A stretch of 50,181 bases of DNA from Myxococcales bacterium (GTDB taxonomy: Bacteria > Myxococcota_A > UBA9160 > SZUA-336): the NCBI GenBank assembly GCA_013215565.1, contig JABSQV010000023.1, positions 175,442 through 225,622 of the forward strand. The letters run 5' to 3'. The notes below the pieces were generated by a model. That model searched no databases. It saw only the letters and a program-made list of their open reading frames with translations, and was not told where the DNA came from. The position numbers and the translations under genes are program-made. Shown piece after piece: positions 15,272 through 23,405 of this stretch (the stretch's first letter is position 1; each line of letters starts with the position of its first letter).

Positions 15272-16414
15272 CTAGTTCACCTTCTCGAGCAGGTGGATCG
15301 CGCAGGCGGAGCCGAGGCCGATCACGTGGGTCATTCCGATGCGCGCGTTCTCGACCTGCCGCTCTCCGGCCTCGCCGCGCAGATGCGTGGAGACCTCGTA
15401 GATGTTGGCGATGCCGGTTGCGCCCAGCGGATGGCCCTTGGACAGCAGGCCTCCCGAAACGTTCACGGGAACCCGACCGCCCAGCGCAGTCTGGCCCTCG
15501 TCGATCAACTTGCCCGCCTCGCCATCCCCGCAGAGTCCCAGGTTCTCGTAATGCAGGATCTCGGCGGTGGCGAAGCAGTCGTGGAGTTCCACCAGGTCGA
15601 CGTCGTCCGCGCCGAGGCCCGCCATCTCGTAGGCGGCCTTCGCCGCGAGTCGCGTGCAACTATTCACGTCGGGCATGACCAGGTCGCGTTCCTGCCACGG
15701 ATCGCTCGTCAGCACCGAAGCCTTGACCTTTACGGCCCGGCCGAGTCCGAGCTCCCGTGCCTTGGACTCCGAAGCCAGAACCGCCGCCGCCGCGCCGTCC
15801 ACGTTGACCGAGCACATCAGCTTGGTATTGGGATAGGCGATCATCTCGGCGTTCATGACCGTTTCGAGCGGCGTTTCGATCTGGTACATGGCCTTGGAGT
15901 TCATCGTGGAGTGATGGTGGTTCTTCACGGACACCTTGGCGAACTGCTCGAAGCTGGTGCCGTACTTGCGGCTGTGCTCCATTCCGGCTTCTGCGAACAC
16001 CGCTGGCATGGTTCCCGAGCCGAGCAGGCCCTCTTTGGGAATTCCCGAGCCCCCGCCCGCACCGCCGAGCAGACCGCGGCCCATCTGTTCCACTCCGACC
16101 GCAAGCACGAGGTCGTACACGCCCGCCTTGATGCTCATCCAGGCCTCGCGGAATGCGGTTGCACCCGTTGCACAGGCATTGGCGCAGTTCACGACCGGAA
16201 CGCCGGTCTGGCCGATTTCCTGGAGCACACGCTGACCCACCATGCCGCCCGCCTGGCCGAGATTGCCGCAGCAGACGGCTTCCATCTGCTGAATCTTAAG
16301 CCCGGCGTCGTCGAGGGCCATCAGGGCTGCCGTCGCGCCGAGTTGCGGCACGGTCTTTTCGGGAAAGCGCCCGAACTTGATCATGTCGATGCCGAGAACG
16401 TAGACGTCACTCAT
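15272..16414 (-). CDS. Thiolase family protein (SCP-x/lipid-transfer type)
   Basis: Thiolase that cleaves or forms beta-ketoacyl-CoA, of the subfamily seen with a separate DUF35 protein and often tied to sterol side-chain or long-chain acyl breakdown. The 380 residues hold the nucleophile Cys81 in NACATGA, His278 and Cys280 in ELHDCFA (where classical thiolases have a different motif), and GGLLSKGHPLGATG at 321-334 with His328. Start ATG at 16414, with AAGGAG upstream. It follows the zinc-ribbon OB-fold gene by 17 bases; this pair is a standard operon in which the partner is needed for assembly or activity. The substrate is unknown. With the acyl-CoA dehydrogenase 6 kb away it hints at growth on lipids or steroids. 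Confidence 0.92.
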   Translation of the reverse strand: MSDVYVLGIDMIKFGRFPEKTVPQLGATAALMALDDAGLKIQQMEAVCCGNLGQAGGMVGQRVLQEIGQTGVPVVNCANACATGATAFREAWMSIKAGVYDLVLAVGVEQMGRGLLGGAGGGSGIPKEGLLGSGTMPAVFAEAGMEHSRKYGTSFEQFAKVSVKNHHHSTMNSKAMYQIETPLETVMNAEMIAYPNTKLMCSVNVDGAAAAVLASESKARELGLGRAVKVKASVLTSDPWQERDLVMPDVNSCTRLAAKAAYEMAGLGADDVDLVELHDCFATAEILHYENLGLCGDGEAGKLIDEGQTALGGRVPVNVSGGLLSKGHPLGATGIANIYEVSTHLRGEAGERQVENARIGMTHVIGLGSACAIHLLEKVN

Positions 16415-16431
16415 GTTGCGCTCCTTGTCGC

Positions 16432-16863
16432 TCAGCCGCGAGGCTGGAAGAAGTAACTGAGATAGGAATTGCCTTCGCGGTCCTTGCGACCGAGGGCGTC
16501 CTGATAAACCACCTCGACCGGCATCCCCATCTGGATCTTCTCGGGGTCGGGCTCGATGTTGATCAGATTCCCCTTGACGGTGCCACCGCCCTCGAGATCC
16601 ACGATGGCCGACACGTAGGGAACGTCGATGCCGGGGAAGGAGCGGTGCACGATCGAGTAGACGTGGAGCGTGCCCTGATTCGCGAGCCGGAACGCTTCGA
16701 GCTTGTCGCGTGCGCCGCAGCTGGAGCAAGTCGAACGTTCTCCCAGAAAAATCGCCCCGCAAACGCCGCACTTCTGTCCCTCGAGGTAAGGATCGCCGGC
16801 TTCGGGAATCTTCAAGAATGGGACCACGGGGAGCGGCTTTGCGGCCGCGGCTGCTTCTGACAT
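16432..16863 (-). CDS. DUF35 zinc-ribbon OB-fold acyl-CoA-associated protein
   Basis: Partner of thiolase or HMG-CoA-synthase-type enzymes. The 143 residues contain an N-terminal helix region, a rubredoxin-like zinc ribbon with Cys32, Cys35, Cys46 and Cys49 (CGVC and CSSC), and an OB fold from about 60 to 125 (LHVYSIVHRSFPG, VPYVSAIVDLEGGG). The tail ends in FFQPRG. It is the first gene of the pair, with ATG at 16863, and the thiolase follows. It probably binds the CoA moiety and bridges thiolase subunits, as shown for homologues in other organisms. No clear promoter was found in the 210-base gap upstream, which is GC-rich with small inverted repeats. Confidence 0.9.
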   Translation of the reverse strand: MSEAAAAAKPLPVVPFLKIPEAGDPYLEGQKCGVCGAIFLGERSTCSSCGARDKLEAFRLANQGTLHVYSIVHRSFPGIDVPYVSAIVDLEGGGTVKGNLINIEPDPEKIQMGMPVEVVYQDALGRKDREGNSYLSYFFQPRG

Positions 16864-17073
16864 CTTCGAGGCTCCACGCCCCGGGGCCGGGCCCGGGAAC
16901 TCCAGGGGTTACTAAGCTCGCGTAAGGGCCTGCGAAACGTGCGTGCGCCACGCCGCGCCTCACGCCGAAGCGCGCTTCGCCCAGTCACGCGGATCATGCA
17001 CGACCCGGAGGCTGTGGGTCAATCGGTACGAGCGCAGGCCTGCGGGCTCGCGATGGCTCGGGGCAGGCGTGCG

Positions 17074-17607
17074 CTAGCGGATTGCGTAGGGGCTGTCGCC
17101 GTCGTCCGAGCCCGCCTGGCGGCTGGACCGGAGCCGGGTCAACTGTTCCAGCAGGACGGGGTTGTCGCGCTCGAAGGTCAACGCGGTCTGGATGTGGGCA
17201 ATCGCCTTTTCGATCTCGCCCCGGGCTTCGGCCTCGCTCGCGAGCTCGAAGAACTTGCGGCCGTTCGGCGTACTGCCGGTCCGCGCCCGGGACTGCTCCC
17301 GGCGCGATTCCTCATCCTCGAGCGTGTACCGCAACCGGCCCTCCGCGAGGCCTCGATCGTACGCGGGCCTGCGCACCGCGTCGCGCAACACCACCCACGC
17401 CTCGTTGATGCGGCGCGAGATCTGGTCGACCGCAGTCTGGACCGGTGCGTCTTCCCTCAGGTAGCGGTCTGGATGGAAGGCGCGCCTGGCGCTGTAGTAG
17501 GCGCGCCTGATCTCGTCGAGCGAAGCCGTTCGCTCGGTTCGCAGCAAGCAGTAGTAGTCCATGCCGCCCGCGAGCCGCGCGAGAGCCTGGATCTCGCCGG
17601 GACTCAT
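17074..17607 (-). CDS. J-domain protein with C-terminal TPR-like region
   Basis: Probable co-chaperone of the adjacent Hsp70. The 177 residues have an N-terminal J domain (about 17-85) with DYYCLLRTERTASLDEIRRAYYS and the essential HPD at 45-47, then a charged linker (about 95-115) and a helical repeat (FFELASEAEARGEIEKAIAHIQTALTFERDNP, about 119-150) that reads as a TPR unit. There is no glycine/phenylalanine region, zinc centre or substrate-binding domain of classical DnaJ, so it is a class C protein. It lies 31 bases after the end of the Hsp70-like gene on the same strand. The ATG at 17607 is used. Confidence 0.87.
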   Translation of the reverse strand: MSPGEIQALARLAGGMDYYCLLRTERTASLDEIRRAYYSARRAFHPDRYLREDAPVQTAVDQISRRINEAWVVLRDAVRRPAYDRGLAEGRLRYTLEDEESRREQSRARTGSTPNGRKFFELASEAEARGEIEKAIAHIQTALTFERDNPVLLEQLTRLRSSRQAGSDDGDSPYAIR

Positions 17608-17638
17608 CGCGTACGGCCTCCAGCCGGATCCGTCTGCC

Positions 17639-19342
17639 TCATTTTTGAACGAGTTCTGCGTCTACGCTTTCGTCCGGATCCAGCGGAATTGCGCGCGGAT
17701 CCTCGGGTTGGAGCGCGGTCAGCTCCGGCCCCGTGGGCGCGCCCTGCTGCTCGTCTCGGCCGGTCGGGACGCTGCCGGCCGACTCGCCTCCGCTGCCGGC
17801 CCGGATGATCCGCTCGATCTCGGCCTCGCTGAGACCGCCCGACAGCGTGACGGAGGTGAAGCGCTCGGCGCCCGTGACCGGATCGCTGGCCGAGACCTTC
17901 AGGATTCCCTCGGTCGTAATTGCGAAACTGACTTCGATTTTGACCTCTCCGCGCGGTCCCGGCTGAAACCCCGAGAACTCGACCTCGCCGAGCAGCGTAT
18001 TTTCCCGGGCGGTCCTCGCCTCGCCCTGGTAGATGCGGATCGAGACCGACTCCTGGAAGTCCCGGGCGGTCGTGAATACGCCGGTCCGCTCGATTGGGAC
18101 CGGCGAGTTCCGCTCGATCACGACTTTGGTCAGACCGCCCGCGATTCCGACCCTCAACGAGAGTGGCGTGACGTCGAGCAGGAAGGTGTCGGTCTCGCTT
18201 CCCATAAGCGACGCGGCGTGAATCGCGGCGCCGACTGCAACCACCTCTTCGGGGTTGATCGAGCCGTCGGGCTCCCGACGGAAGTACTCCTTCGCGGCCT
18301 CGCGAACCACGGGCATTCGGGTCGAGCCGCCGACCAGAATCACTCCGTCGAGGTCCTGCACGGTCAGGCCGGCCTGCTGAAGCGCTTCGTCACAGACCTT
18401 GAAGGTCCGCTGACACAGATCCTGCACGAGCTGATCGAATTCGCCCCGCCTGATTTCGCGCTGGATGCCCAGCGCCTCTCCGTCAACCGAACACAGCGCG
18501 GGGACTTCCACCGTGACGGATTCCTTCTCGGACAGCTCGAGCTTGGCCTTCTCGGCGGCCTGCTTGAGCTTCTCGTAGCTGAAGGGGTCCGAACGCACGT
18601 TCTTGTCGTGGCGCTCCTGGAACTCTTCGGCGAGCAGGTCGATCAGCCGGTCGTCGAAATCGTCTCCGCCCAGAAAGGTGTCGCCGCAGGTGGCCAGGAC
18701 CTCGAAGACGTCTCCTCCGAGTTCCAGAATCGAAATGTCGAAGGTCCCACCTCCGAGGTCGTAGACAGCCACCTTCGCGCGCAGATCCTGCCCGTAGCCG
18801 TACGCCAGAGCGGCGGCGGTGGGCTCGTTCAAGATCCGGAGCACGTTCAGACCCGCGATGCGCCCGGCGTCCTTGGTCGCCTGGCGCTGATTGTCGTTGA
18901 AGAGCGCGGGGACCGTGATGACGGCGCTTTCGAGCGAGCGGCCGAGTTCCTGCTCCGCGACAGAACGCATCTGCTTCAGCACCAGAGCCGAGACCTCGGG
19001 AACCGACAGGCTCTGCTCCCGGACCTGGATCTGGATCGAGTGGCCTTCGCCCTCGACGATCCGGTAGCGCGCGATCGCCGAGGCCTTGCGGGCTTCCTCG
19101 CTGAACATGAAGCGCCCGATCAGCCGCTTGGCGCTCGAGACCGTATGGGTGGGATCCAGGATCACCTGCGCCCTGGCCTCGTTCCCGACCGAGACGCTGC
19201 CGTCCTCGGCAAAGGCGATCACGGATGCCGTGGTGCGCTCGCCGTGTGCGTTGGGCAGGACACGGGGCTGACCGCCGATCACGGCCGCCACGCAGGAGTT
19301 GCTGGTTCCGAGATCGATTCCGATCGCGACCTCTTCCTTCAT
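17639..19342 (-). CDS. Hsp70/DnaK-family chaperone lacking the helical lid
   Basis: ATP-driven chaperone. The 567 residues hold a complete nucleotide-binding domain: GIDLGTSNS at 8-16, [23 protein letters not shown] near 171-182, YDLGGGTFD at 194-202, and VGGSTRMP at 337-344. The linker LLDVTPLSL at 388-396 is conserved, and the beta substrate-binding domain spans about 398-500. After SEAEIERII (505-513), where DnaK continues into its alpha-helical lid, this protein turns to a low-complexity tail and ends. It is therefore close to 70 residues shorter than DnaK and seems lidless. The J-domain gene follows by 31 bases. It may serve special clients and not be the housekeeping DnaK. ATG at 19342 with GGGAGGGAGGG upstream. 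Confidence 0.92.
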   Translation of the reverse strand: MKEEVAIGIDLGTSNSCVAAVIGGQPRVLPNAHGERTTASVIAFAEDGSVSVGNEARAQVILDPTHTVSSAKRLIGRFMFSEEARKASAIARYRIVEGEGHSIQIQVREQSLSVPEVSALVLKQMRSVAEQELGRSLESAVITVPALFNDNQRQATKDAGRIAGLNVLRILNEPTAAALAYGYGQDLRAKVAVYDLGGGTFDISILELGGDVFEVLATCGDTFLGGDDFDDRLIDLLAEEFQERHDKNVRSDPFSYEKLKQAAEKAKLELSEKESVTVEVPALCSVDGEALGIQREIRRGEFDQLVQDLCQRTFKVCDEALQQAGLTVQDLDGVILVGGSTRMPVVREAAKEYFRREPDGSINPEEVVAVGAAIHAASLMGSETDTFLLDVTPLSLRVGIAGGLTKVVIERNSPVPIERTGVFTTARDFQESVSIRIYQGEARTARENTLLGEVEFSGFQPGPRGEVKIEVSFAITTEGILKVSASDPVTGAERFTSVTLSGGLSEAEIERIIRAGSGGESAGSVPTGRDEQQGAPTGPELTALQPEDPRAIPLDPDESVDAELVQK

Positions 19343-19607
19343 CGGGCGCTCCCTCCCTCCCGGGGCAATCCGGAGAGACTTTCCGCAGTGCCGAAAACGG
19401 GCACGGGCCCTCCGTGCTCCATCGGCAGCAGTGCCCGGGACCCTTACGGGGCGCTGCCCCGGAGGGCCGCGTGCCGCGCGGGGATCCGTTGACCGGTTCG
19501 AGCCAGGGTGTTATCCCGCACACGAGCGCCACGTGGGAACGCACCGCCCCCTGCGGGCCGTCCGGCGCCAGCCGCTGGAGCCGCGCCGGGGAACCGAGGC
19601 GAGAAGC

Positions 19608-20363
19608 ATGTCCGGCCATTCGAAGTGGTCCACGATCAAGCGCAAGAAGGCAGCCGTGGACGCCAAGCGGGGTAAGGCCTTTACGCAGCTGATCCGCGAA
19701 CTGACCATCGCGGCGAGGCTCGGCGGGGGGGATCGGGACTCGAACCCGCGGCTGCGTCTGGCGATCGAGAACGCCCGCAAGGCGAACATGCCCAACGACA
19801 ACATCGAGCGAGCCATCAAAAAGGGGACGGGCGGGCTCGTGGGAGGGAGTTACGAGGAGGTTCGCTACGAGGGCTACGGGCCGAACGGCGTAGCGGTCAT
19901 GATCGACACCCTGACCGACAACCGCAATCGAACGGTGGGCGAGATCCGCCGGCTGTTTACCAGCCACGGGGGCAATCTCGGCTCGAGCGGATGCGTTGCC
20001 TACCTTTTCGAGCAGAAGGGGATTCTCGCCTTCGTCGGTCCCGGGGTGGACCGCGAGGCCCTGATGGAAGTCGCGATCGAGGCGAACGTGGAGGACGTGA
20101 CGGAAGAGGACGACTCGCTAGAGATCCAGACCCGGCCCGAGGAACTGGCGAATGTGCGCGCCGTGCTCGAAGAACGTGGATTCACGCCGGACCGCGCCGA
20201 GGTCTCGATGATCCCGAGCGCAACCGTGGCGCTTTCGGGTTCCGACGCGGAGGGGATGCTGCGACTCTTCGAAGCGCTCGATGAGCACGATGACGTGAAG
20301 CGGGTTCACGCGAATTTCGATATCTCAGAGGCAGAGATGGTGCGGATGGCAGAGGCGGGCTGA
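19608..20363 (+). CDS. yebC: YebC/PmpR family protein
   Basis: Conserved protein of the YebC/TACO1 family, described as a DNA-binding regulator in some bacteria and as a helper of ribosomes at proline stretches in others. The 251 residues begin MSGHSKWSTIKRKKAAVD, with KAFTQLIRELTIAAR next, NPRLRLAIENARKANMPNDNIERAIKKGTG, and EVRYEGYGPNGVA near 80. All are family hallmarks. The ATG at 19608 is the clear start; an open frame to 19299 is not real. It precedes ruvC by 32 bases, the common yebC-ruvCAB order. The 265-base gap upstream, shared with the divergent Hsp70 gene, shows a TTGACC (19489-19494) but no good -10. Confidence 0.96.
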   Translation: MSGHSKWSTIKRKKAAVDAKRGKAFTQLIRELTIAARLGGGDRDSNPRLRLAIENARKANMPNDNIERAIKKGTGGLVGGSYEEVRYEGYGPNGVAVMIDTLTDNRNRTVGEIRRLFTSHGGNLGSSGCVAYLFEQKGILAFVGPGVDREALMEVAIEANVEDVTEEDDSLEIQTRPEELANVRAVLEERGFTPDRAEVSMIPSATVALSGSDAEGMLRLFEALDEHDDVKRVHANFDISEAEMVRMAEAG

Positions 20364-20395
20364 AGCCGGTCCCGGCCTCGTGCCACGGAGGGGGC

Positions 20396-20938
20396 GTGCG
20401 CACCTTGGGAATTGATCCAGGCCTGCGGGCCACGGGCTTTGGCGTGGTGGATCTCGTCGGCTCGCGGCTGGTTCGGGTTGCCGGAGGCGTGATCCGACCT
20501 GGCGGGGATTGCCTCGCGTCGCGGCTCGCCGAGATCATGGAGCGACTCGAGGCGGTGATCTCGGAGACCCGGCCCGACCACGCGGCGCTGGAGGCCGTCT
20601 TCGTCTCCCGGAACCCGCGCTCGGCGCTACTCCTCGGCCACGCGCGTGGCGCAGCGCTCACCGCCTGCGGGCGCGCCGGAATCCCGACGGCCGAATGTGC
20701 GCCCGCAGCCGTGAAGGTCGCGGTGACCGGCTACGGACGAGCGTCGAAGGATCAGGTTCAGCGGATGGTCCAGCGGCTTCTGGGCCTCGGGAAGCCGCCG
20801 GCCAGCGATGAGGCGGACGCCCTGGCCGTCGCGATCTGTCACGGTCACTCCCTGCCGGCCCGGGGCCGAGCCTCCGATTCCGCATCCGCGCGGCGCGGGC
20901 GCCGCGGTCGCGGCGAGACGCGGGAAGTGCGCGGGTGA
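20396..20938 (+). CDS. ruvC: Holliday junction resolvase RuvC
   Basis: Dimeric endonuclease that cuts four-way DNA junctions in recombination repair. The 180 residues include the four acidic catalytic residues at the same positions as in E. coli: Asp7 in GIDPGLR, Glu66 in LEAVF, and Asp138 and Asp141 in SDEADALA. The C-terminus (about 152-180) is an Arg-rich tail. Start GTG at 20396. Its stop overlaps the ruvA start by four bases (GTGA), so resolvase and the RuvAB motor are translated together. Confidence 0.95.
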   Translation: MRTLGIDPGLRATGFGVVDLVGSRLVRVAGGVIRPGGDCLASRLAEIMERLEAVISETRPDHAALEAVFVSRNPRSALLLGHARGAALTACGRAGIPTAECAPAAVKVAVTGYGRASKDQVQRMVQRLLGLGKPPASDEADALAVAICHGHSLPARGRASDSASARRGRRGRGETREVRG

Positions 20939-21522
20939 TCGCCCTGCTGGAGGGTCGGTTGGCCGAGAAGCGCCCGGAGGGCGTGATCCTGGACGTGGGC
21001 GGGGTGGGCTACGAAGTGCGCGTGCCGGTTTCGACTTTTCTGTCACTGCCCGAGGAAGGCAAGACGGTGCGGCTCCGCATCTACACCTACGTTCGCGAGG
21101 ACACGCTGGCGCTCTACGGCTTCTTGACCGACCGGGAGCGCCTGGTGTTCGGGCTCCTGCTCGGGATTAGCGGCGTTGGCCCGAGGCTCGCCCTAGCGGT
21201 CCTGTCCGGCCTGCCCGCCGAGCGGTTGGGAGACGTCGTGCGCCGTGGGGACGTGTCGGCGCTGCGCAGCATTCCGGGCGTGGGCGCGAAGACGGCGGAG
21301 CGGATGCTGATCGAGCTTCGGGACAAGGTCGATCGTATCGAACTCGAGCCCCATCAGGATCTCCTGGGTGGTGCACGGGACCAGGCGCTCTCGGCGCTTC
21401 TCAACCTGGGCTACCCTCGCGCGCACGCGGACGACGCGGTCCGCGCGGCGCTCGAGCGCCTGCCCGGCGATCCGACGCTCGAGACTTTGATCCGGGAGGC
21501 GCTGCGCGATGCGGCCCGGTGA
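20935..21522 (+). CDS. ruvA: Holliday junction branch migration protein RuvA
   Basis: Tetrameric protein that binds the junction and loads RuvB. The 195 residues show the N-terminal OB fold ([21 protein letters not shown]), two helix-hairpin-helix motifs ([17 protein letters not shown] near 76-92 and [19 protein letters not shown] near 111-129), and a C-terminal domain that contacts RuvB ([12 protein letters not shown] near 146-157). Start GTG at 20935, with a GTGA overlap with ruvC. Its end overlaps ruvB by 14 bases. Confidence 0.96.
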   Translation: MIALLEGRLAEKRPEGVILDVGGVGYEVRVPVSTFLSLPEEGKTVRLRIYTYVREDTLALYGFLTDRERLVFGLLLGISGVGPRLALAVLSGLPAERLGDVVRRGDVSALRSIPGVGAKTAERMLIELRDKVDRIELEPHQDLLGGARDQALSALLNLGYPRAHADDAVRAALERLPGDPTLETLIREALRDAAR

Positions 21523-22552
21523 GTTGTTGGCGGGCGAACGGGTCGAGGCGGAAACCGCGGTCGAGAACCGGCTGCGCCCGCTCTCGTTCGACGAATTCGT
21601 GGGTCAGGAGGGGATCTGCGGCAATCTGCGGGTCTTCGTTCAGGCCGCGCTCGAGCGCGGCGAAGCGCTGGATCACGCCCTGTTCCACGGTCCGCCCGGG
21701 CTCGGCAAGACCGCGCTCGCGCACGTTCTCGGTGCGGAGATGGGCGCTTCTGTCCGCGTGACCTCGGGGCCCGTCCTCGAAAGGGCCGGGGATCTCGCCG
21801 CGATCCTGTCGAACCTCGAGCCGGGCGAGATCCTGTTCATTGACGAGATCCACCGCATGTCCCCGGGGGTCGAGGAGATCCTGTATCCGGCGATGGAGGA
21901 CTTCCGGCTCGATCTGATCATCGGACAGGGGCCTTCGGCGAGAACCGTCCGGATCGATCTTCCGCGCTTTACGCTGGTGGGTGCCACCACGCGCGCCGGG
22001 CTTCTGACCTCCCCGCTGCGCGACCGTTTCGGGTACATCGCGCGGCTCGACTACTACCCGGCCGAGGACCTGGTTCGCATCGTCGGGCGCAGTGCAGAGA
22101 TCCTGGGCGTTTCCGTCGAACCCGAGGGGACCGGCGAGATCGCGAGCCGTTCGCGCGGAACACCCCGGATCGCGAACCGACTGCTCCGCCGGGTGCGCGA
22201 CTACGCCGAGGTCGAGGGCGACGGCCGGATCGACCTCGACATGGCCCGCCACGCGCTCGGGCGCCTCGAGGTCGACGAGGCGGGCTTCGACCGGATGGAC
22301 CGGGAAATTCTCCTCACCCTGATCGAGAAGTACGGCGGCGGTCCGGTTGGGGTCGAAACGCTGGCTGCGGCCACGGGAGAGGACAAGGGAACCATCGAGG
22401 ACATCTACGAGCCGTTTCTGATCCAGAGGGGGTTTCTCGACCGGACGCCGAGGGGCCGGATCGCGACCGGACGGGCGTTCGAGCACTTCGGAATTCCTCG
22501 CCGGCGGGGCGCTCCTGGGCGCGGCCGTTCCCGCCAGGACGAGCTGCTCTGA
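21509..22552 (+). CDS. ruvB: Holliday junction branch migration ATPase RuvB
   Basis: Hexameric AAA+ motor that drives branch migration. The 347 residues contain Walker A GPPGLGKT at 61-68, Walker B FIDEIH at 110-115, sensor 1 VGATTRAG at 157-164, the arginine finger in LRDRFG near 170-175, and the winged-helix domain ([33 protein letters not shown]). The C-terminal tail after about 328 is basic and not conserved. Start ATG at 21509 inside the end of ruvA. Last gene of the yebC-ruvCAB run; the TSUP gene follows after 23 bases. Confidence 0.97.
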   Translation: MRPGELLAGERVEAETAVENRLRPLSFDEFVGQEGICGNLRVFVQAALERGEALDHALFHGPPGLGKTALAHVLGAEMGASVRVTSGPVLERAGDLAAILSNLEPGEILFIDEIHRMSPGVEEILYPAMEDFRLDLIIGQGPSARTVRIDLPRFTLVGATTRAGLLTSPLRDRFGYIARLDYYPAEDLVRIVGRSAEILGVSVEPEGTGEIASRSRGTPRIANRLLRRVRDYAEVEGDGRIDLDMARHALGRLEVDEAGFDRMDREILLTLIEKYGGGPVGVETLAAATGEDKGTIEDIYEPFLIQRGFLDRTPRGRIATGRAFEHFGIPRRRGAPGRGRSRQDELL

Positions 22553-22575
22553 TCCTTCCCGAGCCCTGGCCGGGC

Positions 22576-23310
22576 ATGTTCGAGGTCGCGGCCCTGCTCG
22601 TGACCGGGATCGTGGCGGGCTTCGTGAATACACTCGCCGGCGGGGGCTCGTTCCTGGCCGTGCCCCTGCTGACCCTGCTCGACTCCAACCTGAGCGTCAT
22701 CGTCGCGAACGCGACCAACCGGGTGGCGGTGCTGGCCCAGAACCTGACCGCGGTCGTGGGATTCCGTCAGGAGCGCGTCTCGGGCATCGACCTGGGTCTG
22801 CGCCTGCTGCCCCCGACGCTGCTCGGCTCCTGGCTTGGCTCCTGGCTCGCGACCCGGGTCTCTCCTGAGGTCTTCGAACCCGTGTTCGGGCTCGCGATGC
22901 TGGCGGCGCTTCCGTTGCTGCTGCGCAAGCCCAGGACCGACGGCTCCGCGCCGCGCCGCCTTTCACTTCCGCTCCAGGTCGCGATCTACTTCGCGCTCGG
23001 GGTGTACGGCGGTGCGATTCAGGCCGGGATCGGGATCCCGCTGTTGCTGGCGCTCGTGGGGGCGGGAGGCCTCGACCTGGTCCGTGCCAACAGTGTCAAG
23101 GTGGTGATCATCGCGGCGCTGACGGCCGTGGCGCTGACGCAGTTCGTGATTGCCGGCCTCGTCGTCTGGAGCTACGGCCTGGTGCTCGCGGTGGGCAGCG
23201 GGATCGGGGGCTACCTGGCCGCGCGCTGGGGCTCGCGAATCGGCCCCGGCTTGATTCGCCCGATTCTGCTGGTCTCCATCCTGGCGCTCGCGATCCGCTT
23301 CCTGGTCTGA
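22576..23310 (+). CDS. TSUP/TauE-SafE family permease
   Basis: Integral membrane protein of the sulfite exporter TauE/SafE family; members export or import small organosulfur or carboxylate anions, and the substrate here is unknown. The 244 residues form about eight helices in two similar halves. The first half has GFVNTLAGGGSFLAVPLL near 15-32 and NATNRVAVL near 45-53, the second has GVYGGAIQAGIGIPLLLAL near 138-156 and RANSVKVVI near 167-175. These paired motifs are the family signature. ATG at 22576 lies close behind ruvB, and no regulator is visible. It may ride on the ruv transcript. Confidence 0.88.
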   Translation: MFEVAALLVTGIVAGFVNTLAGGGSFLAVPLLTLLDSNLSVIVANATNRVAVLAQNLTAVVGFRQERVSGIDLGLRLLPPTLLGSWLGSWLATRVSPEVFEPVFGLAMLAALPLLLRKPRTDGSAPRRLSLPLQVAIYFALGVYGGAIQAGIGIPLLLALVGAGGLDLVRANSVKVVIIAALTAVALTQFVIAGLVVWSYGLVLAVGSGIGGYLAARWGSRIGPGLIRPILLVSILALAIRFLV

Positions 23311-23405
23311 GCCTCGCGCCGCCAGGGGGCGCCACCGATGCCGGCGGGATCCCGAGCCGTCCCGAGCGGCTCAAAGCGCCGCCCGGTTCGGTCGATGGAG
23401 CAGAG

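Noticed and set aside
19733-19755. A tRNA T-arm-like sequence on the minus strand (GGGTTCGAGTCCC)
   Set aside because: It is inside the conserved RDSNPRLRL part of yebC, and no acceptor or anticodon arms fold around it.
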